Positions 8,984 through 18,432 of a stretch of 64,000 bases of DNA are shown piece by piece (positions within the stretch are counted from its first letter, which is position 1; every line of letters starts with the position of its first letter). The DNA is taken from contig CAJIZT010000001.1 of the NCBI GenBank assembly GCA_905182015.1, positions 32,928 through 96,927 on the forward strand, written 5' to 3'. The notes below the pieces were generated by a model, which saw only the letters and a program-made list of their open reading frames with translations, did not search any database and had not been told where the DNA came from. This DNA is from an alpha proteobacterium MED-G09 (GTDB lineage: Bacteria; Pseudomonadota; Alphaproteobacteria; MED-G09). A program made the translations under genes and the position numbers.

Positions 8984-9807
8984 TGGGTGATGAGGTTTTA
9001 TCTTTATTGCCCTTTGCTTTAATTATTTCTTTATCAGGATTTCTTTCTGGTTATATAGCCGGTCTTTTAGGAGTTGGTGGTGGTATAATTATTGTACCTC
9101 TCCTTTATCACTTTTTATCTCTGGCAGGAGTACAGCAAGATCTTATCATGCATATTTCTGTGGCTACATCTCTAGCGGTGATAATTCCAACCGGGTGGAG
9201 ATCTTTTAAATCGCACAAAGAAAAGAATGGAGTTGATTTTCAAGTACTCAGATTTTGGTTGTTACCGACCTTAGTGGGATCGGTTATTGGTGCAAATATT
9301 GCTGGTTTCATTTCTGGATTTTGGCTTACATTTATTTTTGCTTTAATTGCTCTTCTTGTTTCAATAAATCTATTTATCGCGAGAGACGGTTATAGACTAG
9401 GAGATTCTATTCCAAAAGGATTCTTAGGATTTAGTATACCTTGCTCTGTTGGAGCATTATCTGCAATGCTCGGTATTGGGGGAGGGACTTTTAATGTTAG
9501 CCTTATGACTTTATTTGGTCACCCAATTCACAAAGCGGTCGGAACAGCTTCTGGGTTAGGTTTTTATTTAGCTATTCCGGGAACATTATTTTTTATAATT
9601 ACCGGATGGAATGTTCAAAATCTACCCCCCGGCTCCCTAGGTTATGTAAATATTATTGGCCTATTATTGATAGCGCCTATTTCTTCACTTTCGGCTCCGA
9701 TTGGAGCAAGATCTGCGCATAATTTAAATAAGAAATTTTTGACAAATATTTTTGCATTTTTTTTACTCCTTACCTCAGCAAGAATGTTTCTAGAGATTTT
9801 TAGATAG
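8983..9807 (+). CDS. TSUP-family (TauE/SafE) membrane permease
   Basis: A 274-residue integral membrane protein with about eight hydrophobic segments. It carries the duplicated glycine-rich TSUP motif, first as GYIAGLLGVGGGIIIVPLL near residue 23 and again as GALSAMLGIGGGTFNVSLM near 157. The family exports or imports small organosulfur and sulfite-like anions; the substrate is not predictable here. It starts on the dusA stop (TAATG) and its 3' end overlaps the convergent phosphohexomutase gene by 8 bases. Function within the family is unknown. Confidence 0.88.
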   Translation: MGDEVLSLLPFALIISLSGFLSGYIAGLLGVGGGIIIVPLLYHFLSLAGVQQDLIMHISVATSLAVIIPTGWRSFKSHKEKNGVDFQVLRFWLLPTLVGSVIGANIAGFISGFWLTFIFALIALLVSINLFIARDGYRLGDSIPKGFLGFSIPCSVGALSAMLGIGGGTFNVSLMTLFGHPIHKAVGTASGLGFYLAIPGTLFFIITGWNVQNLPPGSLGYVNIIGLLLIAPISSLSAPIGARSAHNLNKKFLTNIFAFFLLLTSARMFLEIFR

Positions 9808-11284
9808 ACTGATCGTAATCCCCTACATCTTTAAATTCTCTTAACACTCCATCTATAAACATAAATATATCCTTCATTATACTTTCTGATACTAGGCTTT
9901 CGCAAACCACAACAAGGTTTGGAGTATTTGATGAGGCTCTTACTAACCCCCAGCTTCCATCACTTAGCGTAAACCTAATTCCGTTAACTGTTAGGATGGA
10001 TATAATTTCTTGATCAGCTATTTTTATATTTTTTTTGTACTTTTCTTTAATTATTTTAACAACCCCCTCTATTACTTGATATTTATTTTCATCTGGACAG
10101 GAAGGTGACATCGTAGGTGAATTATAAGTTTTAGGAAGCTGGGCAATTAAATCAGAAAGATTTTTCTTTGGATTTTGATCTAAAAGTTTGCATACCTCTA
10201 TGGCTGATAAACAGGCGTCATCATAACCTCTTCCGATTGGGGTATTAAAAAAATAATGCCCTGATCTTTCAAAGCCAGCCAAAGCTCCTAGCTCAGAGGT
10301 TTTTTGTTTGATGTAACTATGTCCGGTCTTCCAGAATTTAACAGAGGCATTGTTAGATCTCAATACATCATCAGTATTAAATAAACCGGTTGACTTAACA
10401 TCTACAATAAACTGAGAATTTTTATAATTCTTAGATAATTTTCTTGCAAGTAAAAGACCCATTATATCAGAGAATATTTCTTTGCCGTTATTATCAACAT
10501 AACCACATCTATCGCCATCTCCATCAAACGCAAACCCAATATCAGCATTGCTTTTAATAACTTCTTTGCTGAGATCCTTTAACATAACTAAATCCTCTGG
10601 ATTTGGGTTATAAAATGGAAAATTAAAATCTAAGTCACAATGTAGTCTGATTACCTCGATTCCTATTTTTTCCAACACCTCTGGTGAAAAAATTCCAGCC
10701 GTTCCATTCCCACAGGCTACAACAGCCTTAATTTTTCTATTAATTATAATATTTTTAGTTAAGTCTTTTATGTATTCCTTATTTAAGCCTTCAATAAATT
10801 TATATTTTCCAATATTTTTTTCAGATATTTTTTCCCCAAGGCTTATTTCTTTTAGGCGCTTCATGAGGTCGGGGCCAAATGTTAAAGGTCTTTCAATACC
10901 CATCTTGAATCCCGTCCAACCATTTGCATTGTGACTAGCTGTTACCATTGCTACTGATTTACAATCTAAATAAAACTGTGAAAAATATGCTCCAGGAGAA
11001 ACAGTTAACCCAATATCGTAAACATCTATACCTGACGAGAGTAATCCCGAAATTAAGGCCTCTTTTACATCTTCTGAATAGGATCTATAATCATGGCCAA
11101 CAATTATTTCAGGTGGAATCTTTCTTTCGGACATGAGAACGCCTAAACCCATTCCAAATTTCTTAATGCCACTAAGGTTTATTTGTTTGGGGTATTGCCA
11201 TCTAGCATCATACTCCCTAAATCCAAATTCAGATATAATTGGAGATTCTAAATAATCTTGAATCTTGAATTGACCGTTATTCAT
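9800..11284 (-). CDS. Phosphomannomutase/phosphoglucomutase
   Basis: A 494-residue member of the alpha-D-phosphohexomutase superfamily (AlgC/ManB type), interconverting hexose 6- and 1-phosphates for nucleotide-sugar, LPS or exopolysaccharide synthesis in the cytoplasm. The phosphoserine loop TASHNANGWTGFKMG lies near residue 115, the Mg-binding loop FDGDGDRCGYVD near 255, the sugar-binding loop GFERSGHYFF near 340, and the phosphate-binding RASSNTPNL near the C terminus. The N terminus (FGFREYDARWQYP) fits the PMM/PGM subgroup. It overlaps the convergent TSUP gene by 8 bases. The choice between mannose and glucose specificity is not possible from sequence. Confidence 0.9.
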   Translation of the reverse strand: MNNGQFKIQDYLESPIISEFGFREYDARWQYPKQINLSGIKKFGMGLGVLMSERKIPPEIIVGHDYRSYSEDVKEALISGLLSSGIDVYDIGLTVSPGAYFSQFYLDCKSVAMVTASHNANGWTGFKMGIERPLTFGPDLMKRLKEISLGEKISEKNIGKYKFIEGLNKEYIKDLTKNIIINRKIKAVVACGNGTAGIFSPEVLEKIGIEVIRLHCDLDFNFPFYNPNPEDLVMLKDLSKEVIKSNADIGFAFDGDGDRCGYVDNNGKEIFSDIMGLLLARKLSKNYKNSQFIVDVKSTGLFNTDDVLRSNNASVKFWKTGHSYIKQKTSELGALAGFERSGHYFFNTPIGRGYDDACLSAIEVCKLLDQNPKKNLSDLIAQLPKTYNSPTMSPSCPDENKYQVIEGVVKIIKEKYKKNIKIADQEIISILTVNGIRFTLSDGSWGLVRASSNTPNLVVVCESLVSESIMKDIFMFIDGVLREFKDVGDYDQSI

Positions 11285-11300
11285 AAAAATTTCTTATCAA

Positions 11301-12209
11301 TTATTTATTAATTGTCTCCATAGCTTTTTCAAAAACCTTACCAGTTTGTTCTCCCCCCATACTAAAAGGTTTAGCGTTGGAGAAATCAGAAATTTTATCC
11401 CAATTTTTTACAATATCTTCTGCTGTCGCATCCAAACCTAAGCTTAAGCCATCAGATTCCATAATTTTTGATACGGAATACACTCCCGCGCCAGCACATA
11501 AAATAATTCCATTTGGAGCATTTTCTGAAGCTAAATATATTACTGCAGGGGTAACACTCTCTGGAGTTAGAAGTTTCTTAGCCTCTGGCGGCATAAGATT
11601 CGAAGTCATTCTAGTATATGCAACAGGCGTTAGAGCGTTGCAATGAACATTATATTTTTGACCTTCGAGCTTAAGGGTGTTCATGAAACCAACAAGACCA
11701 AGCTTTGCTGCGCCATAGTTAGTTTGGCCAAAGTTTCCGTAAAGCCCTGACGATGAGGATGTGACAATTATTCTCCCATAATTTTGTTCCTTCATAATCT
11801 CCCAAACAGATTTAGTTGCTTTAACTGATCCAATAAGGTGAACGCTAAGGACTTTTTCAAAATCACTAATTTCCATTTTAGAAAAAGATTTATCAATCAA
11901 TATACCTGCGTTATTAATTAAAATATCAATACGACCATATTCACTTATGGTCTGATCAATCATTAATTTTATACCTTTATCATCTGTAACGGAAGAGCCA
12001 TTAGATATAGCCTCACCCCCTAATTTAAGAATCTCCCTTACAACCTGATCTGCTGAATCTGAGGAGCCTCCAGATCCATCTACTGATCCGCCGAGATCGT
12101 TGACAACCACTTTCGCACCTCTCCTGGCTAATTCTAATGCATGAGATTTCCCCAGCCCACCTCCGGCACCAGTTACAATCGCTACCTTACCCTTGAAATC
12201 AATAGTCAT
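11301..12209 (-). CDS. Short-chain dehydrogenase, MFE-2 (3R)-hydroxyacyl-CoA dehydrogenase-like
   Basis: A classical SDR with cofactor loop TGAGGGLGKSHA, VVVNDLGGSVDGSGGS, NNAGIL and the catalytic YxxxK (NYGAAKLG). The VNDLGG segment and the extended C terminus resemble the dehydrogenase part of peroxisomal multifunctional enzyme 2, which oxidises (3R)-hydroxyacyl-CoA in beta-oxidation. The track starts at 12221, but the second ATG (12209) has GGAG six bases upstream while the first has no SD, so I use the second (302 residues). It sits 16 bases from the phosphohexomutase on the same strand. A role alongside the acyl-CoA dehydrogenases at the window start is inferred. Confidence 0.85.
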   Translation of the reverse strand: MTIDFKGKVAIVTGAGGGLGKSHALELARRGAKVVVNDLGGSVDGSGGSSDSADQVVREILKLGGEAISNGSSVTDDKGIKLMIDQTISEYGRIDILINNAGILIDKSFSKMEISDFEKVLSVHLIGSVKATKSVWEIMKEQNYGRIIVTSSSSGLYGNFGQTNYGAAKLGLVGFMNTLKLEGQKYNVHCNALTPVAYTRMTSNLMPPEAKKLLTPESVTPAVIYLASENAPNGIILCAGAGVYSVSKIMESDGLSLGLDATAEDIVKNWDKISDFSNAKPFSMGGEQTGKVFEKAMETINK

Positions 12210-12317
12210 CCTCTTCTCCATAATTCTGATTATGTAATTAAATAAATAATAGTTAAATTAACAATTAACGATAGAATGTCATTAAAATTTTTAAGTTTTT
12301 AAAAAAAGGAGAGGAGT

Positions 12318-12926
12318 ATGATTTTTTTTGATGGAGGCGGTGCACCAAATGCTCGCAGGGTAAGGATTTATCTTTCAGAGAAGGGAATTGATGTCCCAAT
12401 GAAGGTTATTGATATTATGAAGGGTGAACATAAGACAGCTGAATATAAAAAAATAAGCCCTTTGTCTCAAGTTCCATCTTTAGAATTAGACGATGGATTT
12501 TGTATAACTGAGTCGATAGCTATATGCAGATATTTTGAAGCCTTACATCCCGAACCAAATCTAATGGGAGCTAACCCTAGAGAGATTGCTCAAATAGAGA
12601 TGTGGCAAAGACGTTTAGAGCTACTTTTAATGGCTCCAATAGCTGCTGTTTTTCGTCATGGGCATCCTGCAATGGCTCATCTTGAAGACCAAGTTTTAGA
12701 TTGGTCTGAATCCAATCGACCGAAGGTAATAAATTTTCTTAGGTGGCTGGATAAGCAAATGAAGGATAAAAAATTTATATGTTTAGACAGGCTTACCCTT
12801 GCAGATATTACAGCACTAACTTGTTTTGAATTTTCTAAATGGCCAAAAATAAATATTCCTGATGATTGTCAGAATCTTAAAAATTACTATGAAATGTTAT
12901 TGGAACGGCCAAGCGCAAGAGCTTAA
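12318..12926 (+). CDS. Glutathione S-transferase family protein
   Basis: A 202-residue cytosolic GST. The N-terminal thioredoxin-like domain contains GGGAPNARRVRIYLSEKGI, then the cis-proline region SQVPSLELDDG and the ESIAICRYFE motif that contacts glutathione; the C-terminal helical domain contains LTLADITALTCFEF. The SD is strong (AAAGGAGAGG before ATG). Divergent from the SDR gene. The substrate is not predictable. The gshA fragment at the window start shows the cell makes glutathione. Confidence 0.9.
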   Translation: MIFFDGGGAPNARRVRIYLSEKGIDVPMKVIDIMKGEHKTAEYKKISPLSQVPSLELDDGFCITESIAICRYFEALHPEPNLMGANPREIAQIEMWQRRLELLLMAPIAAVFRHGHPAMAHLEDQVLDWSESNRPKVINFLRWLDKQMKDKKFICLDRLTLADITALTCFEFSKWPKINIPDDCQNLKNYYEMLLERPSARA

Positions 12927-12972
12927 AAGTTCTTAAGTTCTTGACCTAGAATAGTTTTTTAAATAGAAAAAA

Positions 12973-13324
12973 GTGTCAGATGGTTGGATGATCGCTTTTA
13001 TAAAGAGGAAAGTCCGGGCTCCATGGGACACGGTGCCGGGTAACACCCGGCGAGGGTAACCTCAGGGAAAGTGCCACAGAAAATAAACCGCCGCAAGGTA
13101 AGGGTGAAATGGTGCGGTAAGAGCGCACCGCGTATATGGTAACATATACGGCAGGGTAAACCCCATCGGGAGCAAGACCAAATAGGAATAACGATGGGTA
13201 AAACCAGGAATGTCTCGTTCTAGTTATTCGGGTAGGTTGCTAGAGATATATGGTAACGTATATTCAAGATGAATGATCATCACCGTTTATTCGGACAGAA
13301 CCCGGCTTATAGACCGTCTGACAC
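12973..13324 (+). ncRNA. rnpB: RNase P RNA (bacterial class A)
   Basis: The catalytic RNA that trims tRNA 5' leaders. The conserved core is directly readable: GAGGAAAGTCCGGGCTCC (CR I), then CAGGGAAAGTGCCACAGAAA, CCGCCGCAAGGTAAGGGTG, and near the 3' end GGACAGAACCCGGCTTAT (CR V). The outer stem P1 is GTGTCAG at the 5' end pairing with CTGACAC at the 3' end, which sets the limits; the 3' strand is followed by TTTTT. Location directly upstream of mraZ is usual in alphaproteobacteria. Boundaries are good to a few bases. Confidence 0.97.
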
Positions 13325-13390
13325 TTTTTAAAAAAATTATTCAAAATTTTCAATACTTTAAGGGATATTAGTGATTTTTTTTATCATATT

Positions 13391-13425
13391 TCCCATTGAC
13401 TCCCATATTATCCCATGATAATCCA
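13391..13425 (-). promoter_or_regulatory. MraZ operator (three TGGGA repeats) over a probable mraZ promoter
   Basis: On the plus strand TCCCA occurs at 13391, 13401 and 13411, with a degenerate ATCCA at 13421. Read on the minus strand these are TGGGA repeats spaced every 10 bases, the known MraZ binding pattern. A -35-like TTGACT (13396) lies between the first two repeats and GATAAT (13417) overlaps the fourth, spacer 15. The operator would therefore cover the promoter, consistent with autorepression of the division cluster. The repeats are seen; the promoter and regulation are inferred. Confidence 0.85.
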
Positions 13426-13489
13426 TATATAAGCCTTAGTTAATAAGACTTAGGTATTATTTTGATTAAGTAAAATAAAGGATTTTATT

Positions 13490-13969
13490 TTGAAGATCTT
13501 TATGTCGAGCACGGTCAATAAGATAGATTCTAAAGGCAGAATATCTATTCCAGCACCATTTAGATCTGTTTTAGAGTTTCAGGGTTATCCAGGTGTCTAC
13601 CTTTTTCCTTCTTTTACCTCACGCGCAATAGATGGTGGAGGTCAGGAGCTAATAGATCAGATTTCATTGAGTGTAGAAAAAATGCAATTATTTTCAGAGG
13701 AAACAGATGCCCTTTCAACGGCATTATTTTCTGACACCTACAGTCTTTCGTATGATCAAGACGGAAGGATTTCATTACCTGAGCTTCTAATAGAACATGC
13801 TAATCTTCGTGAACGTGTAATATTTGTTGGCCAAGGTAGAAAATTTCAAATGTGGAATCCGGATGATTTTAAGTTATTCAAACGAGAAGCAAAAATAAAA
13901 GCGCTGGAAAATAGAAATTTAATTGGACCGTCGTCCATAGATATTAAAAATAATAAGACTGATGACTGA
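13490..13969 (+). CDS. mraZ: Transcriptional regulator MraZ
   Basis: A 159-residue DNA-binding protein with two AbrB-like SpoVT domains; it forms ring-shaped oligomers that bind TGGGN repeats and repress the dcw cluster. The first domain has VNKIDSKGRISIPAPFR and the second has LSYDQDGRISLPELLIEHA. The TTG start is chosen because AAGGA lies 7 bases upstream and MKIFMSSTVNKIDSKGR aligns with the usual MxxFxST start; the ATG at 13502 is a poorer alternative. It overlaps rsmH by one base. The operator upstream supports autoregulation. Confidence 0.95.
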   Translation: MKIFMSSTVNKIDSKGRISIPAPFRSVLEFQGYPGVYLFPSFTSRAIDGGGQELIDQISLSVEKMQLFSEETDALSTALFSDTYSLSYDQDGRISLPELLIEHANLRERVIFVGQGRKFQMWNPDDFKLFKREAKIKALENRNLIGPSSIDIKNNKTDD

Positions 13970-14946
13970 TGGAATCAGAAAGGTTTTCTCATAAATCGAT
14001 TATGCTCAATGAGGTTTTAGGTATTATAGAGCCATCTGAAAATGAAATTTATGTTGACTGTACTCTTGGGGCAGGTGGACATACTAAAGAAATTTTAAAA
14101 ACTGCTCAATGCAAGGTGATAGGTATCGACAGAGACCCTCTTGCTTTCTCTATGAATAATGATGAGTATAATTCGTATGGCGATAGGCTGGATCTTGTAC
14201 AAGGAAGGTTTGGTGATTTAGAAAAACATATTAATGGCCTTGGTATAAAAAAAGTTGATGCAATTTTTTTAGATCTAGGGGTCTCTTCTATGCAACTAGA
14301 TAATGTTGATAGGGGATTTTCTTTTAGGTTTGATGCTCCTCTAGATATGCGCATGGGAAACGATGGTCAAACCGCTTCCGATATAGTTAATAAGTTCAAG
14401 AAAGAAGATCTTGCAAACATAATTTATGGATATGGAGAGGAAAGAAAGTCTAGGAGAATAGCTCACGGAATAGTAGAAAGAAGAAAAATAAAAAGAATAG
14501 AGACCACCTTTGAGTTATCAGAGATAATTAAAAATTCATTAGGAAAAAAATACTCTAAGATCCACCCATCCACAAAAACATTTCAAGCCTTAAGAATATA
14601 TTTAAATGATGAGCTTAGAGAGCTTTATAAGGCATTAATAGTGTCCGACAGTCTTTTAAATGAGGGTGGTAGATTAATTGTCATAGCATTTCATTCCCTG
14701 GAGGATCGAATTGTTAAGAATTTTTTAAGATACAATTCCGTCTCTGAAAAAAAATTTAATTTAGGCGGTGTATCTAAGCCTTTTTTTTATAGAAATCGAA
14801 GAGCCTCCAAACCTACTGATGATGAGATAAAGATTAATCCAAGAGCTCGATCTGCTCGACTAAGGTATGCCTACAAAACATCATTTAATTATAAAGGTCA
14901 GGAAGCGGGTCATAGTTACAATAATTATGGAGGGGTAAGTGTTTAG
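13969..14946 (+). CDS. rsmH: 16S rRNA (cytosine(1402)-N(4))-methyltransferase RsmH
   Basis: Methylates C1402 in the decoding centre using S-adenosylmethionine. The 325-residue protein starts HKSIMLNEVLGIIEP and has the SAM loop YVDCTLGAGGHTKEIL near residue 30, FLDLGVSSMQLDNVDRGFSF, the TFQALRIYLNDEL segment near 205 and AFHSLEDRIVKNF near 245, all family hallmarks. It begins on the last base of the mraZ stop (TGATG) and overlaps ftsL, so it is the second gene of the dcw operon. Confidence 0.97.
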   Translation: MESERFSHKSIMLNEVLGIIEPSENEIYVDCTLGAGGHTKEILKTAQCKVIGIDRDPLAFSMNNDEYNSYGDRLDLVQGRFGDLEKHINGLGIKKVDAIFLDLGVSSMQLDNVDRGFSFRFDAPLDMRMGNDGQTASDIVNKFKKEDLANIIYGYGEERKSRRIAHGIVERRKIKRIETTFELSEIIKNSLGKKYSKIHPSTKTFQALRIYLNDELRELYKALIVSDSLLNEGGRLIVIAFHSLEDRIVKNFLRYNSVSEKKFNLGGVSKPFFYRNRRASKPTDDEIKINPRARSARLRYAYKTSFNYKGQEAGHSYNNYGGVSV

Positions 14947-15226
14947 AGTTTTTGTTTACAGCTTATTTTTCACTTTTATCAGCTTAATAGTTTTTAATCA
15001 GATAGTTAGCCATGAAATAAAAAATAAATCTCGTGATCTTAATGGAATTAATTTTTCAATTAGAAGCGAAGAGAGAAAGGAATCTCTTCTAAAAACTGAC
15101 TGGGTTGTCAGAACCAGTCCTGCAAGACTCATGGAGTTGGCTGAAAAACATCGTGTACTCCTTAAGCTTGTGCCTGCGCGAGGCGAAGACATTAAATTTA
15201 TAAAATTAAAAGAAGAAAATAATTAG
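14939..15226 (+). CDS. ftsL: Cell division protein FtsL
   Basis: A small bitopic inner-membrane protein of 95 residues: short N terminus, one transmembrane helix (residues 3-22, VFVYSLFFTFISLIVFNQIV), then a periplasmic coiled-coil-like stretch. FtsL joins FtsB and FtsQ at the septum and activates FtsWI. The call rests on size, topology and position between rsmH and ftsI; sequence conservation in this family is weak. The start is GTG behind GGAGGGG and lies inside rsmH. The stop is immediately followed by the ftsI ATG. Confidence 0.85.
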   Translation: MFRVFVYSLFFTFISLIVFNQIVSHEIKNKSRDLNGINFSIRSEERKESLLKTDWVVRTSPARLMELAEKHRVLLKLVPARGEDIKFIKLKEENN

Positions 15227-16993
15227 ATGGGAAGAATTTTTAAGAACAAACTAAGAAAAGCTAAAGTTATTGCAGGAGATGATTTAGTCCATCTCTTTGC
15301 CCCTGAGAAAATTGATTTAGATAATGATTTACTTAATACAAATATTCTTCAGGTAAGTAGGGAGAGAGTACATTTAGCTAAATTCTTCTTTATTTTTATT
15401 TTTGCTATTTTTATAACAAGAAGCACTACTTTGGCAATTTTTCCTGGAGAAATTCTTAGTGAACCAAGAAAGGTTGTGTCCAAGACAATAAGAAATCCTT
15501 TACCAGAAATTTTTGATCGAAATGACAAACTATTGGCCACGACTGTTAAAACAAAAAGAGCTTCGATAAGAAACCCTGTGAACCCAGAGGAAACAGCAAG
15601 ATTGATTAAGGCTGTTTTACCTTCATGGGATGAGGGTCGTTTAATAAAAAAGCTACAGAAAAAAAGTTATGTTGAGCTAGCTGACAATATAAGTGATATT
15701 GAGTATTACGATATTTTAAATTCAGGTGTTGCTGAGGTAGAGTTTCATCCAGTTTGGCGAAGAATATATACAAATCAAGAGTTAGCTTCTCATATTATTG
15801 GGTATTCAGGCAGGGACTTGGTTGGCTTATCTGGAATTGAAAAGACAATTACTAAATCAGAATTACTTCAGGAGGATATAAAGCTCAGCATAGATATTAC
15901 AGTTCAATTCCATCTGGAGAGTGAAATACAAAAAGGAATTGAGCTATATAATGCTGATAGCGGGTTTGGAATAATTATAGACGCAAAGAGTGGAGAAATT
16001 ATAGCCTCTGCGTCACTCCCAACCTTTGATCCTAACAGGATAAGCCAAAATTACTCTAAAGATAAAATAAAGGAATCAACATTTAATCAAGTGATGCAGG
16101 GTAGTTACGAGCTTGGATCAGTCATGAAAATTATGACTTTAGCAATGGCCTTAGAAGAAGATGAAATTAAACTCGATGATGTTTTTGATGACACAGTTTG
16201 TATTAAAATCTCTAAAAACAGATGTCTTAATAATTATAGAAACCAGAGCGCAGAAACTTTAATTACCCCCGTAGACTGTTTAGTAAAATCTTCAAATCGT
16301 TGTATGGCTCAAATCGCTCAAATTGTTGGAAGATCAAAGCAGCAATCCTTTTTGCAGGAAGTAGGCCTTCTTGACGAATATTTTCTTGAAATCCATGAGA
16401 CTGGAATACCTATTTTACCAAAAAAATGGTCTGATAATTCCATGATTACAATATCCTTTGGTCAAGGCCTTAGTGTGGTTCCCCTATCATTTGCATCTGG
16501 AGTTGCATCAATTGTTAATGGCGGATACAGGATTCAACCAACACTTTACCGCCAAATCAAAAACGATTTAAGAGGAAAATCTATAGTCAGTGAGGGTGTG
16601 AGTGAAAAAATACGATATGCAATGCGCCAAGTTGTGATTAAAGGATCTGGAAGCAAAGCAAATGTTCCTGGTTATGCAGTCATAGGTAAGACGGGAACGG
16701 CTGACATACCCTGCAATGGCTCTTATGGAGGGTGCGGAAATAGAACTGCATTTGTTGGTGCTTTTCCAGGGTGGGATCCTCAGTATATTCTTTTGGTTAG
16801 TTTTGAGAGACCGAAAACTAACATTAAGGAAGGAGTAAACGGTAATAGCTCATATTGGAATGCAGGACCAGCTGCTGGAGCAATTATCAAGTTAACCGCT
16901 CCATTACTAAGCGTTGAATACGATAAAGTAAGAGAGATTGAATACCCCTCATCAACGAAACGTATAGAGCAGTTTTCAAGAGAGAATTTATAA
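15227..16993 (+). CDS. ftsI: Septal peptidoglycan transpeptidase FtsI (PBP3)
   Basis: A class B penicillin-binding protein of 588 residues that cross-links septal peptidoglycan with FtsW. It has an N-terminal membrane anchor (FFFIFIFAIFITRSTTLAIF, about residues 49-68), a pedestal domain (LPEIFDRNDKLLATTVKTKRASI) and the transpeptidase domain with the three active-site motifs: SVMK (serine nucleophile) near 297, SSN near 359 and KTG (GKTGTADIP) near 487. It starts directly after ftsL with no gap and overlaps murE by one base (TAATG). Confidence 0.96.
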   Translation: MGRIFKNKLRKAKVIAGDDLVHLFAPEKIDLDNDLLNTNILQVSRERVHLAKFFFIFIFAIFITRSTTLAIFPGEILSEPRKVVSKTIRNPLPEIFDRNDKLLATTVKTKRASIRNPVNPEETARLIKAVLPSWDEGRLIKKLQKKSYVELADNISDIEYYDILNSGVAEVEFHPVWRRIYTNQELASHIIGYSGRDLVGLSGIEKTITKSELLQEDIKLSIDITVQFHLESEIQKGIELYNADSGFGIIIDAKSGEIIASASLPTFDPNRISQNYSKDKIKESTFNQVMQGSYELGSVMKIMTLAMALEEDEIKLDDVFDDTVCIKISKNRCLNNYRNQSAETLITPVDCLVKSSNRCMAQIAQIVGRSKQQSFLQEVGLLDEYFLEIHETGIPILPKKWSDNSMITISFGQGLSVVPLSFASGVASIVNGGYRIQPTLYRQIKNDLRGKSIVSEGVSEKIRYAMRQVVIKGSGSKANVPGYAVIGKTGTADIPCNGSYGGCGNRTAFVGAFPGWDPQYILLVSFERPKTNIKEGVNGNSSYWNAGPAAGAIIKLTAPLLSVEYDKVREIEYPSSTKRIEQFSRENL

Positions 16994-18432
16994 TGATATC
17001 TTTGAATGAGATAGATAAATCGCTATCTAAGGAAATCTTTATTTCAGGTGTTCAGGATAATAGTAAAAAAATAAAATCTGGCGATTTATTCATTGCAATT
17101 GATGGAGATAAAAAAAATGGTGAAGAGTTTATAGGTGAATCAATTGAATCCGGAGCTATTGCAGTGGTAACTTCAAATAAAAAAATAAAAAACTCTAAAC
17201 TTACGGTACCTATAATTTTCGATATTAGCCCTAGAAAGCGGTTATCTAAAATATCAAAATTATTTTATCCTAATTCTCCAGAAATAATCTGCGCGGTTAC
17301 AGGAACAAATGGAAAAACCTCAACTGTAGATTATTTATATCAAATATGGACTCATTTAGGGCTGGAGGCTGCCAGTATTGGAACACTTGGTGTAAAATCA
17401 AAAACTTTAAATTGTATTACTGAAAACACAACACCTGGTCCAATTGAGCTACATAAGATGTTAAATAAATTATCTTTACTAGGTGTTTCCCATTTAGCTC
17501 TTGAGGTATCAAGTCACGCCATCAATCAAAACCGAATTGATTCTATTGATTTGCACTCTGCCTGTTTTACAAATTTAAGCCAAGATCATTTAGATTATCA
17601 CAAATCCCTAAAGAGTTATTCGGATGTTAAATTTAAACTCTTTGAAGAGCTTCTTCCAACTAAAAATGCTTCTATTGTTTGTATTGATAGCGATCAAGGG
17701 GGTAAATTTTCAAAAAAAATAAAATCATTAAATAGAAAGGTTTTTGATGTAGGCGAGGGTGCTGAATTTATTAACATAGTTTCTGTTGAGGAATATAGTA
17801 ATGGTAAAAAAGTTGAAATTCTTTTTAAAAACAAAACATATATAATTTTTTTAGAGGTTAATGCTCATTTTGAGGTCCTAAATATTTTATGTGCTGCTGG
17901 CTTAGCAATAGAATCCGGATGTAATTATAGTAAAGTTTTTTCGAGCTTGGAATTTATTAAACCTGTTAAGGGCCGGTTAGAAAAAATTTCAACAAATGAT
18001 AGCTCTAATATAATTATTGATTATGCTCACACCCCTGATGCCCTAAGGCATGTTTTGGAAAGCATCAAAAAAGAAACTTCTGGAAAAATAGTTCTTGTTT
18101 TTGGATGCGGGGGTGATCGAGACAAATCAAAAAGAATTCTTATGGGAGGAGTTGCTCAAAAATTCTGTGAAGAAATAATTATAACAAACGATAATCCAAG
18201 AAATGAAGACCCCTCGAATATAGCAAATCAAATTATCAAGGGGTGCCCTAAAGCAATTATCTCTCTGGATAGGTTTAGCGCGATCAAGCTTGGTATTTCA
18301 AAGATAAGAAATCAAGATACTTTGCTTATCGCAGGCAAAGGGCACGAGGAGCTTCAAATTATTGGTGGCCAAGAATTACCCTTTTCTGATCATAAAGTGG
18401 TTGAAGAAATTTTAAGGACAACCCATGGGTAA
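16993..18432 (+). CDS. murE: UDP-MurNAc-L-Ala-D-Glu:meso-diaminopimelate ligase
   Basis: Adds the third stem residue to the UDP-MurNAc dipeptide using ATP. The 479-residue protein has three Mur ligase domains: N-terminal uridine-binding (SKKIKSGDLFIAI), central ATPase with P-loop VTGTNGKTSTV near residue 102, and a C-terminal domain (KGRLEKIS, VFGCGGDRDKSKR). DNPRNEDP near 394 is the motif associated with meso-diaminopimelate rather than lysine. Overlaps ftsI by one base and murF by eight. Confidence 0.96.
   Translation: MISLNEIDKSLSKEIFISGVQDNSKKIKSGDLFIAIDGDKKNGEEFIGESIESGAIAVVTSNKKIKNSKLTVPIIFDISPRKRLSKISKLFYPNSPEIICAVTGTNGKTSTVDYLYQIWTHLGLEAASIGTLGVKSKTLNCITENTTPGPIELHKMLNKLSLLGVSHLALEVSSHAINQNRIDSIDLHSACFTNLSQDHLDYHKSLKSYSDVKFKLFEELLPTKNASIVCIDSDQGGKFSKKIKSLNRKVFDVGEGAEFINIVSVEEYSNGKKVEILFKNKTYIIFLEVNAHFEVLNILCAAGLAIESGCNYSKVFSSLEFIKPVKGRLEKISTNDSSNIIIDYAHTPDALRHVLESIKKETSGKIVLVFGCGGDRDKSKRILMGGVAQKFCEEIIITNDNPRNEDPSNIANQIIKGCPKAIISLDRFSAIKLGISKIRNQDTLLIAGKGHEELQIIGGQELPFSDHKVVEEILRTTHG

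Noticed and set aside
13310-13335. Rho-independent terminator after rnpB
   Set aside because: The T-run follows the 3' strand of P1, whose partner is 340 bases upstream, so there is no local hairpin; not listed as a separate terminator.
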